64,000 nucleotides of DNA from Sphingobacterium paucimobilis HER1398 (lineage in GTDB: Bacteria; Bacteroidota; Bacteroidia; Sphingobacteriales; Sphingobacteriaceae), in the NCBI RefSeq assembly GCF_000416985.1, contig NZ_ATDL01000007.1:1-64000 (forward strand), given 5' to 3'. This document shows positions 53,355 to 62,625 of this stretch, one piece after another. The position numbers were made by a program, and so were the translations under genes. Positions within the stretch are counted from its first letter, which is position 1. Each line of letters starts with the position of its first letter. The notes beneath the pieces were generated by a model. It saw only the letters and a list, made by a program, of their open reading frames with translations. It had not been told where the DNA came from and made no database searches.

Positions 53355-54269
53355 CTAACGTTTGTTCCAATGTTTGCGCAGGTAGCGGACTATGCGCTTG
53401 GCAAAGGATCCCTTACGGGTCTTATAAAAATGTTTGATGGCCTCGTAAGCTTCTCTATGCTCTATGATCTCTATTGGAAAGTCGGATACCTTCTGGTTGG
53501 CCAGCGTGATCTGATAGGCTAGATCCGCATCCGAATGCGTGCCCGATCCATCTGTTCCGATATTCTGAATCATGGACGTTCTTGGATATAAAGCCAATCC
53601 GTTCTGATTAAATATCGACAGGTACCAACGGATAGCCCAGGAATTGATCTTACCGGCTTTAAATTGTTTGACCTGTTTCCAAAAATTCTCACTGTGGTCG
53701 ATGCTGAAGCGCTTGATGTCGTCTTTTGAGAAGTTAGCTGTCAGTTTATCGATATCGGTTTCGAAGTGCTGCCATGCACGGCTCCACGTAGCCCAGCCCC
53801 AGCTGTTGGCTACTCTGAAAAAGAAACTCTCAGGAAGCTGCTCGGCATGGTTGACCGGGTACATATAGCCACTGATTTCCATCACCTTTTCATCTTCTTC
53901 ATAGCAGGTAAGTGCATCATTGAAGTATTGTAATCCGAACTTCGAAATCTCCAGGTCATCTTCCAGCACAATCGCTTTACCATGTTTGGCGATAACTTCC
54001 GTGACGCCTTTTATGATATTGTTTGCAAGGCCAAGGTTCTTGGCTCTTTCGATAATATGTATGCTCTTAAATTCCCAGGGTTCGCGAATGAGCGCCCGTA
54101 CGGTATTGACAGATTCGATTTCTTCTCCACTTTTCGCACCATCCGAATAGATATAGATATCGGTATCAGCTGCACCTATGCTTTTTTCCAAAGCCTGTAG
54201 TGTCTTTTTAGTATGTTTGGGCCTGTTATAAACAAATAAGATGACCGGTGCTAAACTACTATCCCTCAA
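53355..54269 (-). CDS. glycosyltransferase with GT-A fold
   Basis: This 304-aa enzyme starts PVILFVYNRPKHTKKTLQALEK and shows GEEIESVNTVRALIREP and the acidic metal site AIVLEDDLEISKFGLQYFNDAL, like GNT-I/GT13-type transferases. The C-terminal half has conserved Trp-rich segments (RVANSWGWATWSRAWQHF). It is first in the minus-strand glycosyltransferase operon, divergent from the flippase gene. Confidence 0.85.
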   Translation of the reverse strand: MRDSSLAPVILFVYNRPKHTKKTLQALEKSIGAADTDIYIYSDGAKSGEEIESVNTVRALIREPWEFKSIHIIERAKNLGLANNIIKGVTEVIAKHGKAIVLEDDLEISKFGLQYFNDALTCYEEDEKVMEISGYMYPVNHAEQLPESFFFRVANSWGWATWSRAWQHFETDIDKLTANFSKDDIKRFSIDHSENFWKQVKQFKAGKINSWAIRWYLSIFNQNGLALYPRTSMIQNIGTDGSGTHSDADLAYQITLANQKVSDFPIEIIEHREAYEAIKHFYKTRKGSFAKRIVRYLRKHWNKR

Positions 54270-54506
54270 ACGAAAAAAATTAAACGGTTGTTGCTAAACT
54301 ATTTTCCAGCCATAAATTTCGACATAACCTTTCACATTCACAAGTGCGATGGAATAGTACTGCTCCGCTGTCGGGGTGCTATATTACGCCAGATCGGCTT
54401 TGTGAAGGTAGGTTTGGAATATTGTAAACCTATGGATTATATAATAGATGGGGTGAAAATTACGCTTGCCCAGAGAATTTGCCTTTGATATTACAGCGCA
54501 ATTGTA

Positions 54507-54537
54507 TTGTGTATACAGGTGAATTTATGTAGGTTTG
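54507..54537 (+). promoter_or_regulatory. promoter of flippase operon
   Basis: TTG at 54507-54509 and TAGGTTTG at 54530-54537 are separated by 20 bp. The start codon is only 14 bp beyond, so the mRNA would have a leader of about 8 nt. A second TAGGTTTG at 54409-54416 lacks a matching TTG. Confidence 0.75.
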
Positions 54538-54551
54538 GAATCAGATTACTT

Positions 54552-56003
54552 ATGAGTGAGAATATAAAAAGCTTAACACTAAAGGGCCTGTTTTGGAATG
54601 CCTTAGACCGCGTGGGATTCCAACTGGTAATCACGGTAGTCGGTATTATTACGGCACGGGTACTATCTGTGAGCGATTTTGCGGTGATGGCAGTTTTGGG
54701 TATTTTCTCTGTTATCGCCACATCGATCGTAGACAGTGGATTAGCAACTTCTTTGGTGAGATCAAAAGTTGTGACGGATAAGGACTACTCCAGTATGTTT
54801 GTTTTTAACTTAGTAGTTTCTGCAGTCATTTATTTGGTACTTTTTATCGCTGCTCCCTATCTCGAAAAATTTTACGGGATTGAGCAGCTCGCTTTATATG
54901 CACGTGTGCTCTTCTTGCAGCTGTTAATCAACGCTTTTGGTATCGTGCAGTATGTCAAAGTGCTCAAGCGTGCGCAGTTTAATATTACGGCGCGTGTCAA
55001 TGTGTTTTCCGTGATTCTCTCAGGAGGAATAGCGGTGACTTTAGCGTTGACGGGCTTTGGAACTTGGGCACTGATTGTACAGCCTGTATTATATACGACA
55101 TTTAGGTCGGCTATGTTTTGGGTATGGGGCGACTGGAAAATTAATTTTTCCTATAGCGCTTCCTCGATAAAGAAACATATGGAGTTCTCATTGTCCTTCA
55201 TGACTGCTAATCTGCTAGGAAAGGTTCTCTCCCAATTGTATGGGAATGTAATTGTGAAATATTATGATCAGATACAAGCAGGACATTATTTTCAGGCAAA
55301 TCGATGGGGAGAGACCCCTAATCTGTTGATTTCTTCCATCGTACAGGGGACGACATTGTCGACCTTAGCCCCTATTCAGGATGACTATGCGAGGTTTTTA
55401 AATGCTTGCCGCAAAGCTTTTTCCACATTAGCTTTTGTGTTGTTCCCGGTGAGCATGCTTGCCATCACCGTAGCTTATCCTGGCTTTATGTATGTCCTGA
55501 CCGATAAGTATGAAAATGCCGTGGTGTATTTCCAGTTGTTATGTGCTGCCGGTATCTTTATCTCTTTTACGGATATGAACGTCAACTTCATCAATATCAA
55601 AGGGAGATCCAGGTATGCATTGATTCTGGAGGTTATAAAACTAGTTTCGGCAGCTGTTGTATTATTCCTGACGGTAGATCACGGTTTGATGACCATTATC
55701 TATGGCCAACTGTTGGTGAGATTATTATGTTATATATTGTCGACCCGTTGGAGCAAAAAGACCTATGGATACAGCTTGTTCCTACAACTTCGGGATCTTG
55801 CTCCTTACTTCTTTAATAGCTTGGTGGCGGCATGTATATCCTATCTCCCCTTGTATTTTTCTGTTGTTAATAACTATCTTGTCCTGCTTATTATACAATC
55901 GGTTCTGTTCGTATCTATATATATAGGGCTTAACCACGTGTTTAAGAATTCAATATGGGTAGAAGGCATACAGATGATAAAAGTTAAATTTAAAAAGGCA
56001 TAG
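54552..56003 (+). CDS. polysaccharide flippase (Wzx/MATE-like)
   Basis: This 483-aa protein has about 12-14 membrane helices and the family start LTLKGLFWNALDRVGFQLVI. It should move lipid-linked glycan units across the inner membrane. The ATG at 54552 fits the family start and the promoter, which rules out the GTG at 54507 because that overlaps the -33 element. It begins a plus-strand operon with the AsnB-like and CapA genes. Confidence 0.9.
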   Translation: MSENIKSLTLKGLFWNALDRVGFQLVITVVGIITARVLSVSDFAVMAVLGIFSVIATSIVDSGLATSLVRSKVVTDKDYSSMFVFNLVVSAVIYLVLFIAAPYLEKFYGIEQLALYARVLFLQLLINAFGIVQYVKVLKRAQFNITARVNVFSVILSGGIAVTLALTGFGTWALIVQPVLYTTFRSAMFWVWGDWKINFSYSASSIKKHMEFSLSFMTANLLGKVLSQLYGNVIVKYYDQIQAGHYFQANRWGETPNLLISSIVQGTTLSTLAPIQDDYARFLNACRKAFSTLAFVLFPVSMLAITVAYPGFMYVLTDKYENAVVYFQLLCAAGIFISFTDMNVNFINIKGRSRYALILEVIKLVSAAVVLFLTVDHGLMTIIYGQLLVRLLCYILSTRWSKKTYGYSLFLQLRDLAPYFFNSLVAACISYLPLYFSVVNNYLVLLIIQSVLFVSIYIGLNHVFKNSIWVEGIQMIKVKFKKA

Positions 56004-56008
56004 TCTAC

Positions 56009-57373
56009 ATGGAAATAGCCAGAGGAAATTGGGTTGGATTTGATACCGTTTTCTATAATGAAAGCACTGGAAAACACAGTTTGTCCATCAATGAGGTGAT
56101 TGATTTCTCCAATTTAGAGATTGATCCCGAAGGATTAGCGGCCTATCTGGATTTTGGATATTGTGTATTTGGACGTACGCCCGTAAAACATGTCCATTAC
56201 CTTTTACCCCATCAGGTATTAAAAAAAATCGATGGCAAGTTAGCGGTAGAAGAGGGGACAGATACCACATTGGCTTATCTGGATAAAGAGACCCATGAAG
56301 AAGATGTACTGGAGCTGTTGCGTCAGCGCGTGCAGCATTGGGAGTCTTCCTTTACCGAAGATATATTGATTCCCACAAGTGGGGGCTTTGATTCTCGCTT
56401 ACTCAACCTGTTGATTGCCGACAAAAGTAGAATTCATGCCTATACCTATGGTACCTCAAATAATCAAGGCCGATCAAGAGAAGTCGTGTATGCAAAAGAA
56501 CTTGCGACCCGCCTAGGGATACATTGGCAACGTGTCGATCTGGGATCATTTAATGGTTATCAAAATGATTGGTTCGATCTATTTGGCTGTTCGGTCGGAG
56601 CAGTAGGAACCTATCATATGGAGTTCTTTGATAAGATTCAAAGCCTAGAAAAAGGGAGACCACTCCATATGTTGAGCGGTATTATAGGTGATGCCTGGGC
56701 GGGAGCCGTAGCAGTCAGGCCCATTACATCCCCGGCAGATTATAGGATATTGGGGCATACCCATCAAATGACGGCCGATTCCCAAAGAGCGACCGGGGTG
56801 GATTATCGTAATTTGATCGAATCTGTGCATGATAAACAGAAAGATCTCTTGCGCGAACCAAAATATAGGATCATTACGGCGATGCGAACCAAAATGATGC
56901 TGTTGAAGTCGCTGATCAGCATACCACAGCACTTCGGATATCCGGGTTATTCTCCTTTCATAGAAGAAGACATTGCATTAGCTATGCTTAACCTTCCTGA
57001 AGACCGTAAAGCCAGTCGGATATGGCAGCGTGATTACTTCAGAAAGAATAATGTTCTTTTTGAAGAAGAGAAACATGCCTATACCTATCAGAATTCCTTA
57101 AACTATTATGCACTTACCCAGCATAAGCTGGAGCTACTGGATATTAACGTGCTAAAGGAGGTCATTCACATCAATTATCTCCAATGGATTAACGCTAAGT
57201 TGCAGCGAATAGGCAGTTTCCAGCGGATTTATCAAACGTTGATGCATACGCCTAAGGTAAAAGGAGTCATGAAGATGATGGGCTTTAAAAACGAACTGAT
57301 ACAAGCCTATTTTGCCTATACAACGTTAAAGCCTATTGAAAAACTTTTAAAGCAGCGGAACTATGGTACATAA
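56009..57373 (+). CDS. asparagine synthetase-like protein without glutaminase cysteine
   Basis: This 454-aa protein has the PP-loop ATPase motif DILIPTSGGFDSRLLNLLI (about residues 117-135) of class-II asparagine synthetases. The N-terminal glutaminase part is reduced to its last third (about 1-85, EGLAAYLDFGYCVFGRTPVKH), and the N-terminal catalytic Cys is absent, so glutamine cannot be the nitrogen donor by the usual route. Relatives in capsule loci probably form amide or ester bonds on sugars, which is inference. It starts 5 bp after the flippase gene and overlaps capA by 11 bp. Confidence 0.85.
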   Translation: MEIARGNWVGFDTVFYNESTGKHSLSINEVIDFSNLEIDPEGLAAYLDFGYCVFGRTPVKHVHYLLPHQVLKKIDGKLAVEEGTDTTLAYLDKETHEEDVLELLRQRVQHWESSFTEDILIPTSGGFDSRLLNLLIADKSRIHAYTYGTSNNQGRSREVVYAKELATRLGIHWQRVDLGSFNGYQNDWFDLFGCSVGAVGTYHMEFFDKIQSLEKGRPLHMLSGIIGDAWAGAVAVRPITSPADYRILGHTHQMTADSQRATGVDYRNLIESVHDKQKDLLREPKYRIITAMRTKMMLLKSLISIPQHFGYPGYSPFIEEDIALAMLNLPEDRKASRIWQRDYFRKNNVLFEEEKHAYTYQNSLNYYALTQHKLELLDINVLKEVIHINYLQWINAKLQRIGSFQRIYQTLMHTPKVKGVMKMMGFKNELIQAYFAYTTLKPIEKLLKQRNYGT

Positions 57374-58457
57374 GCTCATCTTCGTTGGTGATGTGGTCAT
57401 GAATACAAAGCCACAGTTTTCGCCTGATGTTCAAGCGGCATTACAGGATGCTTCGGTTGTCTCTTGTAATGTGGAAGCCCCGCTAAGGGGGGATGGCCAG
57501 GCCAGTATCAAGACCGGACCCCTTGTCGATCAGCATCCCGATGCCGCAGATTGGCTGCTTGGATTAGGATTCAACTTATTTTCCCTAGCGAACAATCATA
57601 TCGCAGACTTCGGCCCTGAAGCATTATTGGCAACAAAAAATGCCTTTCCAAAGGATACAGTCATAGGTGCGGGACCAGAGGAAGAAGCGTATGCCCTACT
57701 GGTAAGAACAATTGACGGCGTTCGATATGGGTTTTTAGCCTATGGAGAAAATGGATATGGTGCACTGAATGGAGACCGATCGGTCGGACACGCATGGGTC
57801 AATAGGCCCGGATTGGATCGGGATATCCAAGCCTACAAAGAGCAGGTAGATATCCTAATCGTACAGGTCCACGCCGGTGTAGAGCTGCTGGATGTGCCGA
57901 TTCCCGAGTGGAGAGACCGATTCCGACAAATTATAGATAGCGGAGCTGATTTACTGGTCGCCCATCACCCACATGTGGTACAGGGGGTCGAATACTATAA
58001 GGATAAAGCAATCTGTTACAGCTTGGGCAATTTCTATTTTGACTATCCTAATAATCATCCCGAATGGAATAAGGGCGCTATATTGACGGTGGATGTGGCA
58101 GATAAAAAAATACAGACCGTTCATTTCGATATTGTCGAAAAGAAGGGAGAACATATTGGCTATTGTACAATCGAACAATCGAGCAAGAAGATGAAGACAT
58201 TGAATGAAAGATTGTTGGGAGAGGGGTACCAAGACTATGTCGATCAGCAGGCGGTCGTGTTATGGAATCGCTATCATAAAGCTTATTATGCGAAAGTAAC
58301 GAATGGACTGGTCGACTATTCGCTAAAGGGTATACTCAAACATATTAAAAGGGTCCTCTTTAATAGACAGGTAGACTATAATATGCTATGGCACAATCTT
58401 TTTATTGAGAGTAATATTTGGTTGGTACAGCGTGCTGGCAATCTACTGAAGAAATAG
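57363..58457 (+). CDS. CapA-family capsule synthesis protein
   Basis: This 364-aa protein has the calcineurin-like phosphoesterase fold of PgsA/CapA: FVGDVVMN at residue 6, SCNVEAPLRGDG, SLANNHIADFG and LLVAHHPHVVQGVEYYKDKA with GNFYFDYPNN. CapA members take part in poly-gamma-glutamate or capsule export. No other poly-glutamate genes are present, so a glycan role is more likely. It overlaps the AsnB-like gene and ends the operon. Confidence 0.9.
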   Translation: MVHKLIFVGDVVMNTKPQFSPDVQAALQDASVVSCNVEAPLRGDGQASIKTGPLVDQHPDAADWLLGLGFNLFSLANNHIADFGPEALLATKNAFPKDTVIGAGPEEEAYALLVRTIDGVRYGFLAYGENGYGALNGDRSVGHAWVNRPGLDRDIQAYKEQVDILIVQVHAGVELLDVPIPEWRDRFRQIIDSGADLLVAHHPHVVQGVEYYKDKAICYSLGNFYFDYPNNHPEWNKGAILTVDVADKKIQTVHFDIVEKKGEHIGYCTIEQSSKKMKTLNERLLGEGYQDYVDQQAVVLWNRYHKAYYAKVTNGLVDYSLKGILKHIKRVLFNRQVDYNMLWHNLFIESNIWLVQRAGNLLKK

Positions 58458-58460
58458 TAA

Positions 58461-58497
58461 AAAGGCATCAATTTTCTATCAATTGATGCCTTTTTTA
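58461..58497. terminator. terminator after capA
   Basis: AAAGGCATCAATT and AATTGATGCCTTT form a perfect 13-bp stem with a T-run, between two convergent genes. Confidence 0.9.
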
Positions 58498-58513
58498 TAG
58501 TGAAGTATAGTTC

Positions 58514-59257
58514 TTAAATAACTTTAATACTACTTGCAAAATCTTTTAGCGATCTGTCATTTGGCGCAAGATCAGTAATAAGGTAGGTTACTTCCTTAAG
58601 CGGAACTACCCGCATTTTTTGATTGGAATTAAGTTTCTCTGCTATGCTTAAGATAGCGAGACTCTTGGAGCATTTGATCATCGCTCTCTTGATTTGTACA
58701 ACTTCCCAATCCGAATCTGTAATTCCCTCCTCAATAGAGAGACTATTTGTCCCCAATAAGCAAAGGTCTACACGGATATCAGCCAGCTCATTGACTACTT
58801 GTGAACCCGTTACGATATTCGTGTTACGGGATAATTTTCCACCCAGTAAGAATACATCAATATTGTCTTTCTCTGCTAATTCGAGAGCGACTAACGGGCT
58901 TATAGTAAAAAAAGTACACTGTAGGTCATTAGGCACAAGGCGGGCCAATTCGATCATGGTTGTCCCACCTCCAATTAATACACTCATTCCGTTTGCGATC
59001 AAAGAAAGGGCCTTACTGGCTATTTCTTTTTTCCCTTCTTTGGCATATACGTTTCCCTCTTGAAATGGGAATTGGAAAGATTTTGATAAGGCACCGCCAT
59101 ACACTTTGATAACTTGGCCATTTTCTGCAAGTTCATTCAGGTCGCGGCGTATAGTATCCTCAGATACATTTAATTGTATGCTCAGGTCTGATGATAATAC
59201 TTTGTTGTGAAGGTTTATTTGATGAACAATATAAGCCTGTCTTTCTTCTTTTAACAT
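58514..59257 (-). CDS. DeoR/GlpR-family transcriptional regulator
   Basis: This 247-aa protein has an N-terminal helix-turn-helix (NVSEDTIRRDLNELAENGQVIKVYGGAL, about residues 29-56) and a C-terminal sugar-phosphate isomerase-like sensor domain (LIANGMSVLIGGGTTMIEL, TNSLSIEEGITDSDW). Family members respond to phosphosugars. No carbohydrate operon is adjacent, so its effector is unknown. Confidence 0.92.
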   Translation of the reverse strand: MLKEERQAYIVHQINLHNKVLSSDLSIQLNVSEDTIRRDLNELAENGQVIKVYGGALSKSFQFPFQEGNVYAKEGKKEIASKALSLIANGMSVLIGGGTTMIELARLVPNDLQCTFFTISPLVALELAEKDNIDVFLLGGKLSRNTNIVTGSQVVNELADIRVDLCLLGTNSLSIEEGITDSDWEVVQIKRAMIKCSKSLAILSIAEKLNSNQKMRVVPLKEVTYLITDLAPNDRSLKDFASSIKVI

Positions 59258-59293
59258 AATTTTAGCGAATTATATGAGGTTGCTTGTTTATTG

Positions 59294-60625
59294 CTATGCG
59301 TTGTCAGTAGGAGGGATGTTTTTAGTAACTCCAGCCTTAAACCTGGGCTTGAATCCTGTCGGTTTGTTGCTCGGCTCAGGCGTAGTTTTGACGCCCTCAG
59401 GAGTTTCCTCCTGTGCTTTTTGATCAGTTACCGCAGCCTCCGTTGGAGCTGTTTTGGTAACTCCAGCCTTGAACCTGGGTTTGAATCCTGCCGGTTTGTT
59501 GCTCGGTGCTGCTGTACTTTCTGCGTTCTCGGGAGTTTCCTCCTGTGCTTTTTGATCAGTTGCCGCAGCCTCCGTTGGAGCTGTTTTGGTAACTCCAGCC
59601 TTGAACCTGGGCTTGAATCCTGCCGGTTTGTTGCTCGGTGCTGCTGTACTTTCTGCGTTCTCGGGAGTTTCCTCCTGTGTTTTTTGATCAGTTGCCGCAG
59701 CCTCCGTTGGTGCCGTTTTGGTAACTCCAGATTTGAACCTGGGCTTGAATCCTGCTGGTTTGTTACTCGGTGCTGCTGTACTTTCTGCGTTCTTGGGAGT
59801 TTCCTCCTGTGCTTTTTGATCAGTTGCCGCAGGCTCTGTTGGAGCTGTTTTGGTAACTCCTGCCTTGAACCTGGGCTTGAATCCTGCCGGTTTGTTGCTC
59901 GGTACTGCTGTACCTTCTGTGTTCTCCGGAGTTTCCTCCTGTGCTTTTTGTTCGATCGGCGCAGCCTCTGTTGGTGCTGTTTTGGTAACTCCAGCCTTAA
60001 ACCTGGGCTTGAATCCTGCCGGTTTGTTGCTCGGTACTGCTGTACCTTCTGTGTTCTCCGGAGTTTCCTCCTGTGCTTTTTGTTCGATCGGCGCAGCCTC
60101 TGTTGGTGCTGTTTTGGTAACTCCAGCCTTAAACCTGGGCTTGAATCCTGCCGGTTTGTTGCTCGGTACTGCTGTACCTTCTGTGTTCTCCGGAGTTTCC
60201 TCCTGTGCTTTTCGTTCGGTCGGCGCAGCCTCTGTTGGTGCTGTTTTGGTAACTCCAGTCTTGAACCTCGGCTTGAATCCAGCAGGAGCAGAAATCGATT
60301 GGCTTTCCTGTGTTTGTTCCTCGTTTGGTTTAGCGAAAGATTTAGAAATAGATTTTGGTTTGAAACCCAAAGTACTCACCTTGGTTGTCGGTTCCGCTGT
60401 TTTAGCGGTGCTCTCTTCGCGTACAGCAGTAGGAGCAGCTACAGTGTCCGTGAGTAAGTAACTTTTTCTGAGTTTGTTGAACCAAAATTTTTTGGTGTGG
60501 TCAAAACTCTTTTCACCCATGGAATTATAATGAACCCTAAATTCATTATACAGCTCTTCGTTTGCAGATTTCAATGCAAAAAGATCTATTTTCTTTTTTA
60601 TAAAAAATTCTTCAAAACTGAGCAT
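59294..60625 (-). CDS. tandem-repeat protein with GFKPRFK motifs
   Basis: This 443-aa protein has a conserved N-terminal domain of about 58 residues (MLSFEEFFIKKKIDLFALKS to KFWFNKLRKSYLL). A long Pro/Thr/Glu/Ala-rich region follows with eight copies of GFKPRFKAGVTK spaced 44 aa (132 bp) apart by near-identical linkers. A ninth divergent motif, GFKPKSISKS, lies before them. No signal peptide or membrane helix is seen. I chose the ATG at 60625 because the promoter at 60629-60661 excludes a start at 60748. Confidence 0.85.
   Translation of the reverse strand: MLSFEEFFIKKKIDLFALKSANEELYNEFRVHYNSMGEKSFDHTKKFWFNKLRKSYLLTDTVAAPTAVREESTAKTAEPTTKVSTLGFKPKSISKSFAKPNEEQTQESQSISAPAGFKPRFKTGVTKTAPTEAAPTERKAQEETPENTEGTAVPSNKPAGFKPRFKAGVTKTAPTEAAPIEQKAQEETPENTEGTAVPSNKPAGFKPRFKAGVTKTAPTEAAPIEQKAQEETPENTEGTAVPSNKPAGFKPRFKAGVTKTAPTEPAATDQKAQEETPKNAESTAAPSNKPAGFKPRFKSGVTKTAPTEAAATDQKTQEETPENAESTAAPSNKPAGFKPRFKAGVTKTAPTEAAATDQKAQEETPENAESTAAPSNKPAGFKPRFKAGVTKTAPTEAAVTDQKAQEETPEGVKTTPEPSNKPTGFKPRFKAGVTKNIPPTDNA
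59330..60290. repeat. 132-bp coding tandem repeats
   Basis: About seven units of 132 bp recur with few substitutions (for example ctccagcc at 59461 and 59593). The nucleotide identity between neighbouring units is very high, including third positions, which indicates recent expansion or ongoing gene conversion. Confidence 0.9.
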
Positions 60626-60628
60626 ATT

Positions 60629-60661
60629 CAAACTTAAATAAAATGCTTTGCATTCGCACAA
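60629..60661 (-). promoter_or_regulatory. promoter of the repeat-protein gene
   Basis: On the minus strand TAAGTTTG (60636-60629) follows TTG (60661-60659) with a 22-bp spacer, matching the Bacteroidota consensus. The start codon at 60625 would be at or next to the transcription start, so the mRNA may be leaderless. Confidence 0.6.
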
Positions 60662-60788
60662 TGTATCCTCGAAAAAATACCATAACCTGATCGCTGTCAG
60701 CAGTTCAATAATTGAAGTAGCATTGGCTAGGTAATTAAAAACCTTCATACGTATGAAGGTTCATATAATACAATTTTATTGCCTCTGC

Positions 60789-61514
60789 TTATTCCATGTT
60801 GTGATACACGGCTTGCACATCATCGTCTTCTTCGATCTTGTCGATAAGTTTTAACACATCGGCTGCTTGTTCTTCGCTGAGTGCGGTATGTGACAGGGAG
60901 ATACGCTCCAGCTTGGCTGATGTTGTCTCGATGCCTTTCTCCTCTAAGAGGCGTTGCATATTACCAAAATCTTCGAAAGAAGTCTGAACGACAAAAACAT
61001 CATTACCTTCTTCGTCAGACTCTACATAGAGTTCTTCCAGTCCACCATCGATAAGTTCAAGTTCCAACTCTTCCTCATTCATCTCATCAGTAGCCAGAAA
61101 GCGAAAGATAGATTTACGTTGAAATATAAAATCTAAGGATCCCGTTTTACCCAATGAACCACCCGATTTAGTGAAATAACTCCGAATGTTTGCAACCGTT
61201 CTATTGGTGTTGTCTGTAGCGGTTTCGATCAATACAGGAACACCGTGAGGGCCATACCCCTCATATACATATTCTTCATAACCTTTCGAATCCTTCTCAG
61301 AAGCACGTTTTATAGCTGCTTCTACGCGGTCTTTAGGCATATTTACAGCCTTTGCATTTTGGATGGCAGTACGTAAACGTGCGTTGTTTTCAGGGTGAGG
61401 GCCTCCTTCTTTTACAGAAATTGCGATTTCTTTCCCTAAGCGTGTAAATTGAACGGCCATTTTGGCCCAACGCTTAAATTTTCTTTCTTTTCTAAATTCA
61501 AAAGCTCTACCCAT
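60789..61514 (-). CDS. YebC/PmpR-family protein
   Basis: This 241-aa protein has the three-domain YebC fold, with KRWAKMAVQFTRLGKEIAIS, NMPKDRVEAAIKRAS, EGYGPHGVPVLIETATDN and FTKSGGSLGKTGSLDFIF. The family was annotated as transcriptional regulators and more recently linked to translation of proline stretches. It follows the threonine dehydrogenase gene by 2 bp. Confidence 0.95.
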   Translation of the reverse strand: MGRAFEFRKERKFKRWAKMAVQFTRLGKEIAISVKEGGPHPENNARLRTAIQNAKAVNMPKDRVEAAIKRASEKDSKGYEEYVYEGYGPHGVPVLIETATDNTNRTVANIRSYFTKSGGSLGKTGSLDFIFQRKSIFRFLATDEMNEEELELELIDGGLEELYVESDEEGNDVFVVQTSFEDFGNMQRLLEEKGIETTSAKLERISLSHTALSEEQAADVLKLIDKIEEDDDVQAVYHNME

Positions 61515-61516
61515 TT

Positions 61517-62467
61517 TTAATTGTTTGTTTTAAGATTTTTGATCATGTCCTTAGTCATGGCTTCCAGGTCATAAGCTATGTCCCAGTTCCAATCCTTACG
61601 GGCATATTCATCGTCAATACTTTGCGGCCAAGAGTCGGCAATAGCTTGGCGAGGATCTCCCGAGCTGTAGGACATCCCAAAATTAGGAAGAATTTTTTTA
61701 ATTTCTTCGGCAATCATCTCTGGAGTGAAAGAAACACCTGCAAGATTATAACTTGAGCGGATACTCAGACTCTCTGCAGGAGCGTCCATAAGCTTTATGG
61801 TGGCGCGTACGGCATCGTCCATATACATCATCGGAAGTGCTGTCTGTGCAGAGAGAAAACTTTCATAGCTGCCTTTTGCCAATGCTTCAAAAAAGATGTG
61901 CACAGCGTAATCTGTAGTACCGCCGCCTGGAGCTGTTTTCCAGGATATAATACCCGGATAGCGGATGCTGCGGATATCCAGACCGTACTTCTCATGATAA
62001 TATTCACAAAGGCGCTCGCCAGCTAATTTACTGATACCGTAGATACTGTTGGGATCCATGACACAATACTGAGGGGTGTTCACCTTTGGAGAGTGTGGAC
62101 CGAAGACAGCAATGGAGCTCGGCCAAAAGATTTTCTTGATATTGCCCAGTTCGACAGCTAGATCCAACACATTCAACAGACCGTTCATATTCAAGTCCCA
62201 AGCTTTTTGCGGATATTGTTCGCCTGTCGCGGATAGCATAGCCGCTAATAAATAAACCTGTGTAGGCTTATGTTTCTCAAAAAGTGATTTCAAGGCTGCT
62301 TTATCAAGAACATTGATCGTCTCGAAATTTTGAATAGGAGATGGCGTCTGAGGCTCTCTAATATCAGTTGTGATAATGTTCTCTGCACCAAATTTAGTTC
62401 TTAAGGCTTCGGCTAATTCTGTGCCGATCTGACCGTTGGAGCCTAAGATTATAATAGTTTCTTTCAT
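61517..62467 (-). CDS. tdh: L-threonine 3-dehydrogenase, SDR type
   Basis: This 316-aa NAD-dependent enzyme oxidises threonine to 2-amino-3-ketobutyrate. The short-chain (epimerase-like) version is marked by GSNGQIGTELAEALR, FWPSSIAVFGPHSP, YGISKLAGERLCEYY and the signature RYPGIISWKTAPGGGTTDYA. It forms an operon with yebC. I chose the second of two adjacent ATGs. Confidence 0.9.
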   Translation of the reverse strand: MKETIIILGSNGQIGTELAEALRTKFGAENIITTDIREPQTPSPIQNFETINVLDKAALKSLFEKHKPTQVYLLAAMLSATGEQYPQKAWDLNMNGLLNVLDLAVELGNIKKIFWPSSIAVFGPHSPKVNTPQYCVMDPNSIYGISKLAGERLCEYYHEKYGLDIRSIRYPGIISWKTAPGGGTTDYAVHIFFEALAKGSYESFLSAQTALPMMYMDDAVRATIKLMDAPAESLSIRSSYNLAGVSFTPEMIAEEIKKILPNFGMSYSSGDPRQAIADSWPQSIDDEYARKDWNWDIAYDLEAMTKDMIKNLKTNN

Positions 62468-62625
62468 CAAATAAATATTTACGAGGGCATAGCTTTTAGT
62501 AGGATCTATGGTACTCGGTTTTCTGTTTAAAGCAATTAAGAGATTTGTGCTGTTTTCCTTTTTTTTATTCCAAATACAACCGCTCTGTTCTTGCCTTGCA
62601 AAGATAGGTGTTTTATAGCGTTTTT

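Noticed and set aside
59330..60290. CRISPR-like periodicity
   Set aside because: The whole 132-bp unit is repeated and in frame, so it is a coding repeat and not repeat-spacer DNA.
59291..60461. Long plus-strand frames (up to about 388 codons) opposite the repeat protein
   Set aside because: They are antisense products of the 132-bp periodic DNA; the encoded Cys/Ser/Phe-rich text is not protein-like, and the minus frame has a conserved N-terminal domain and a promoter.
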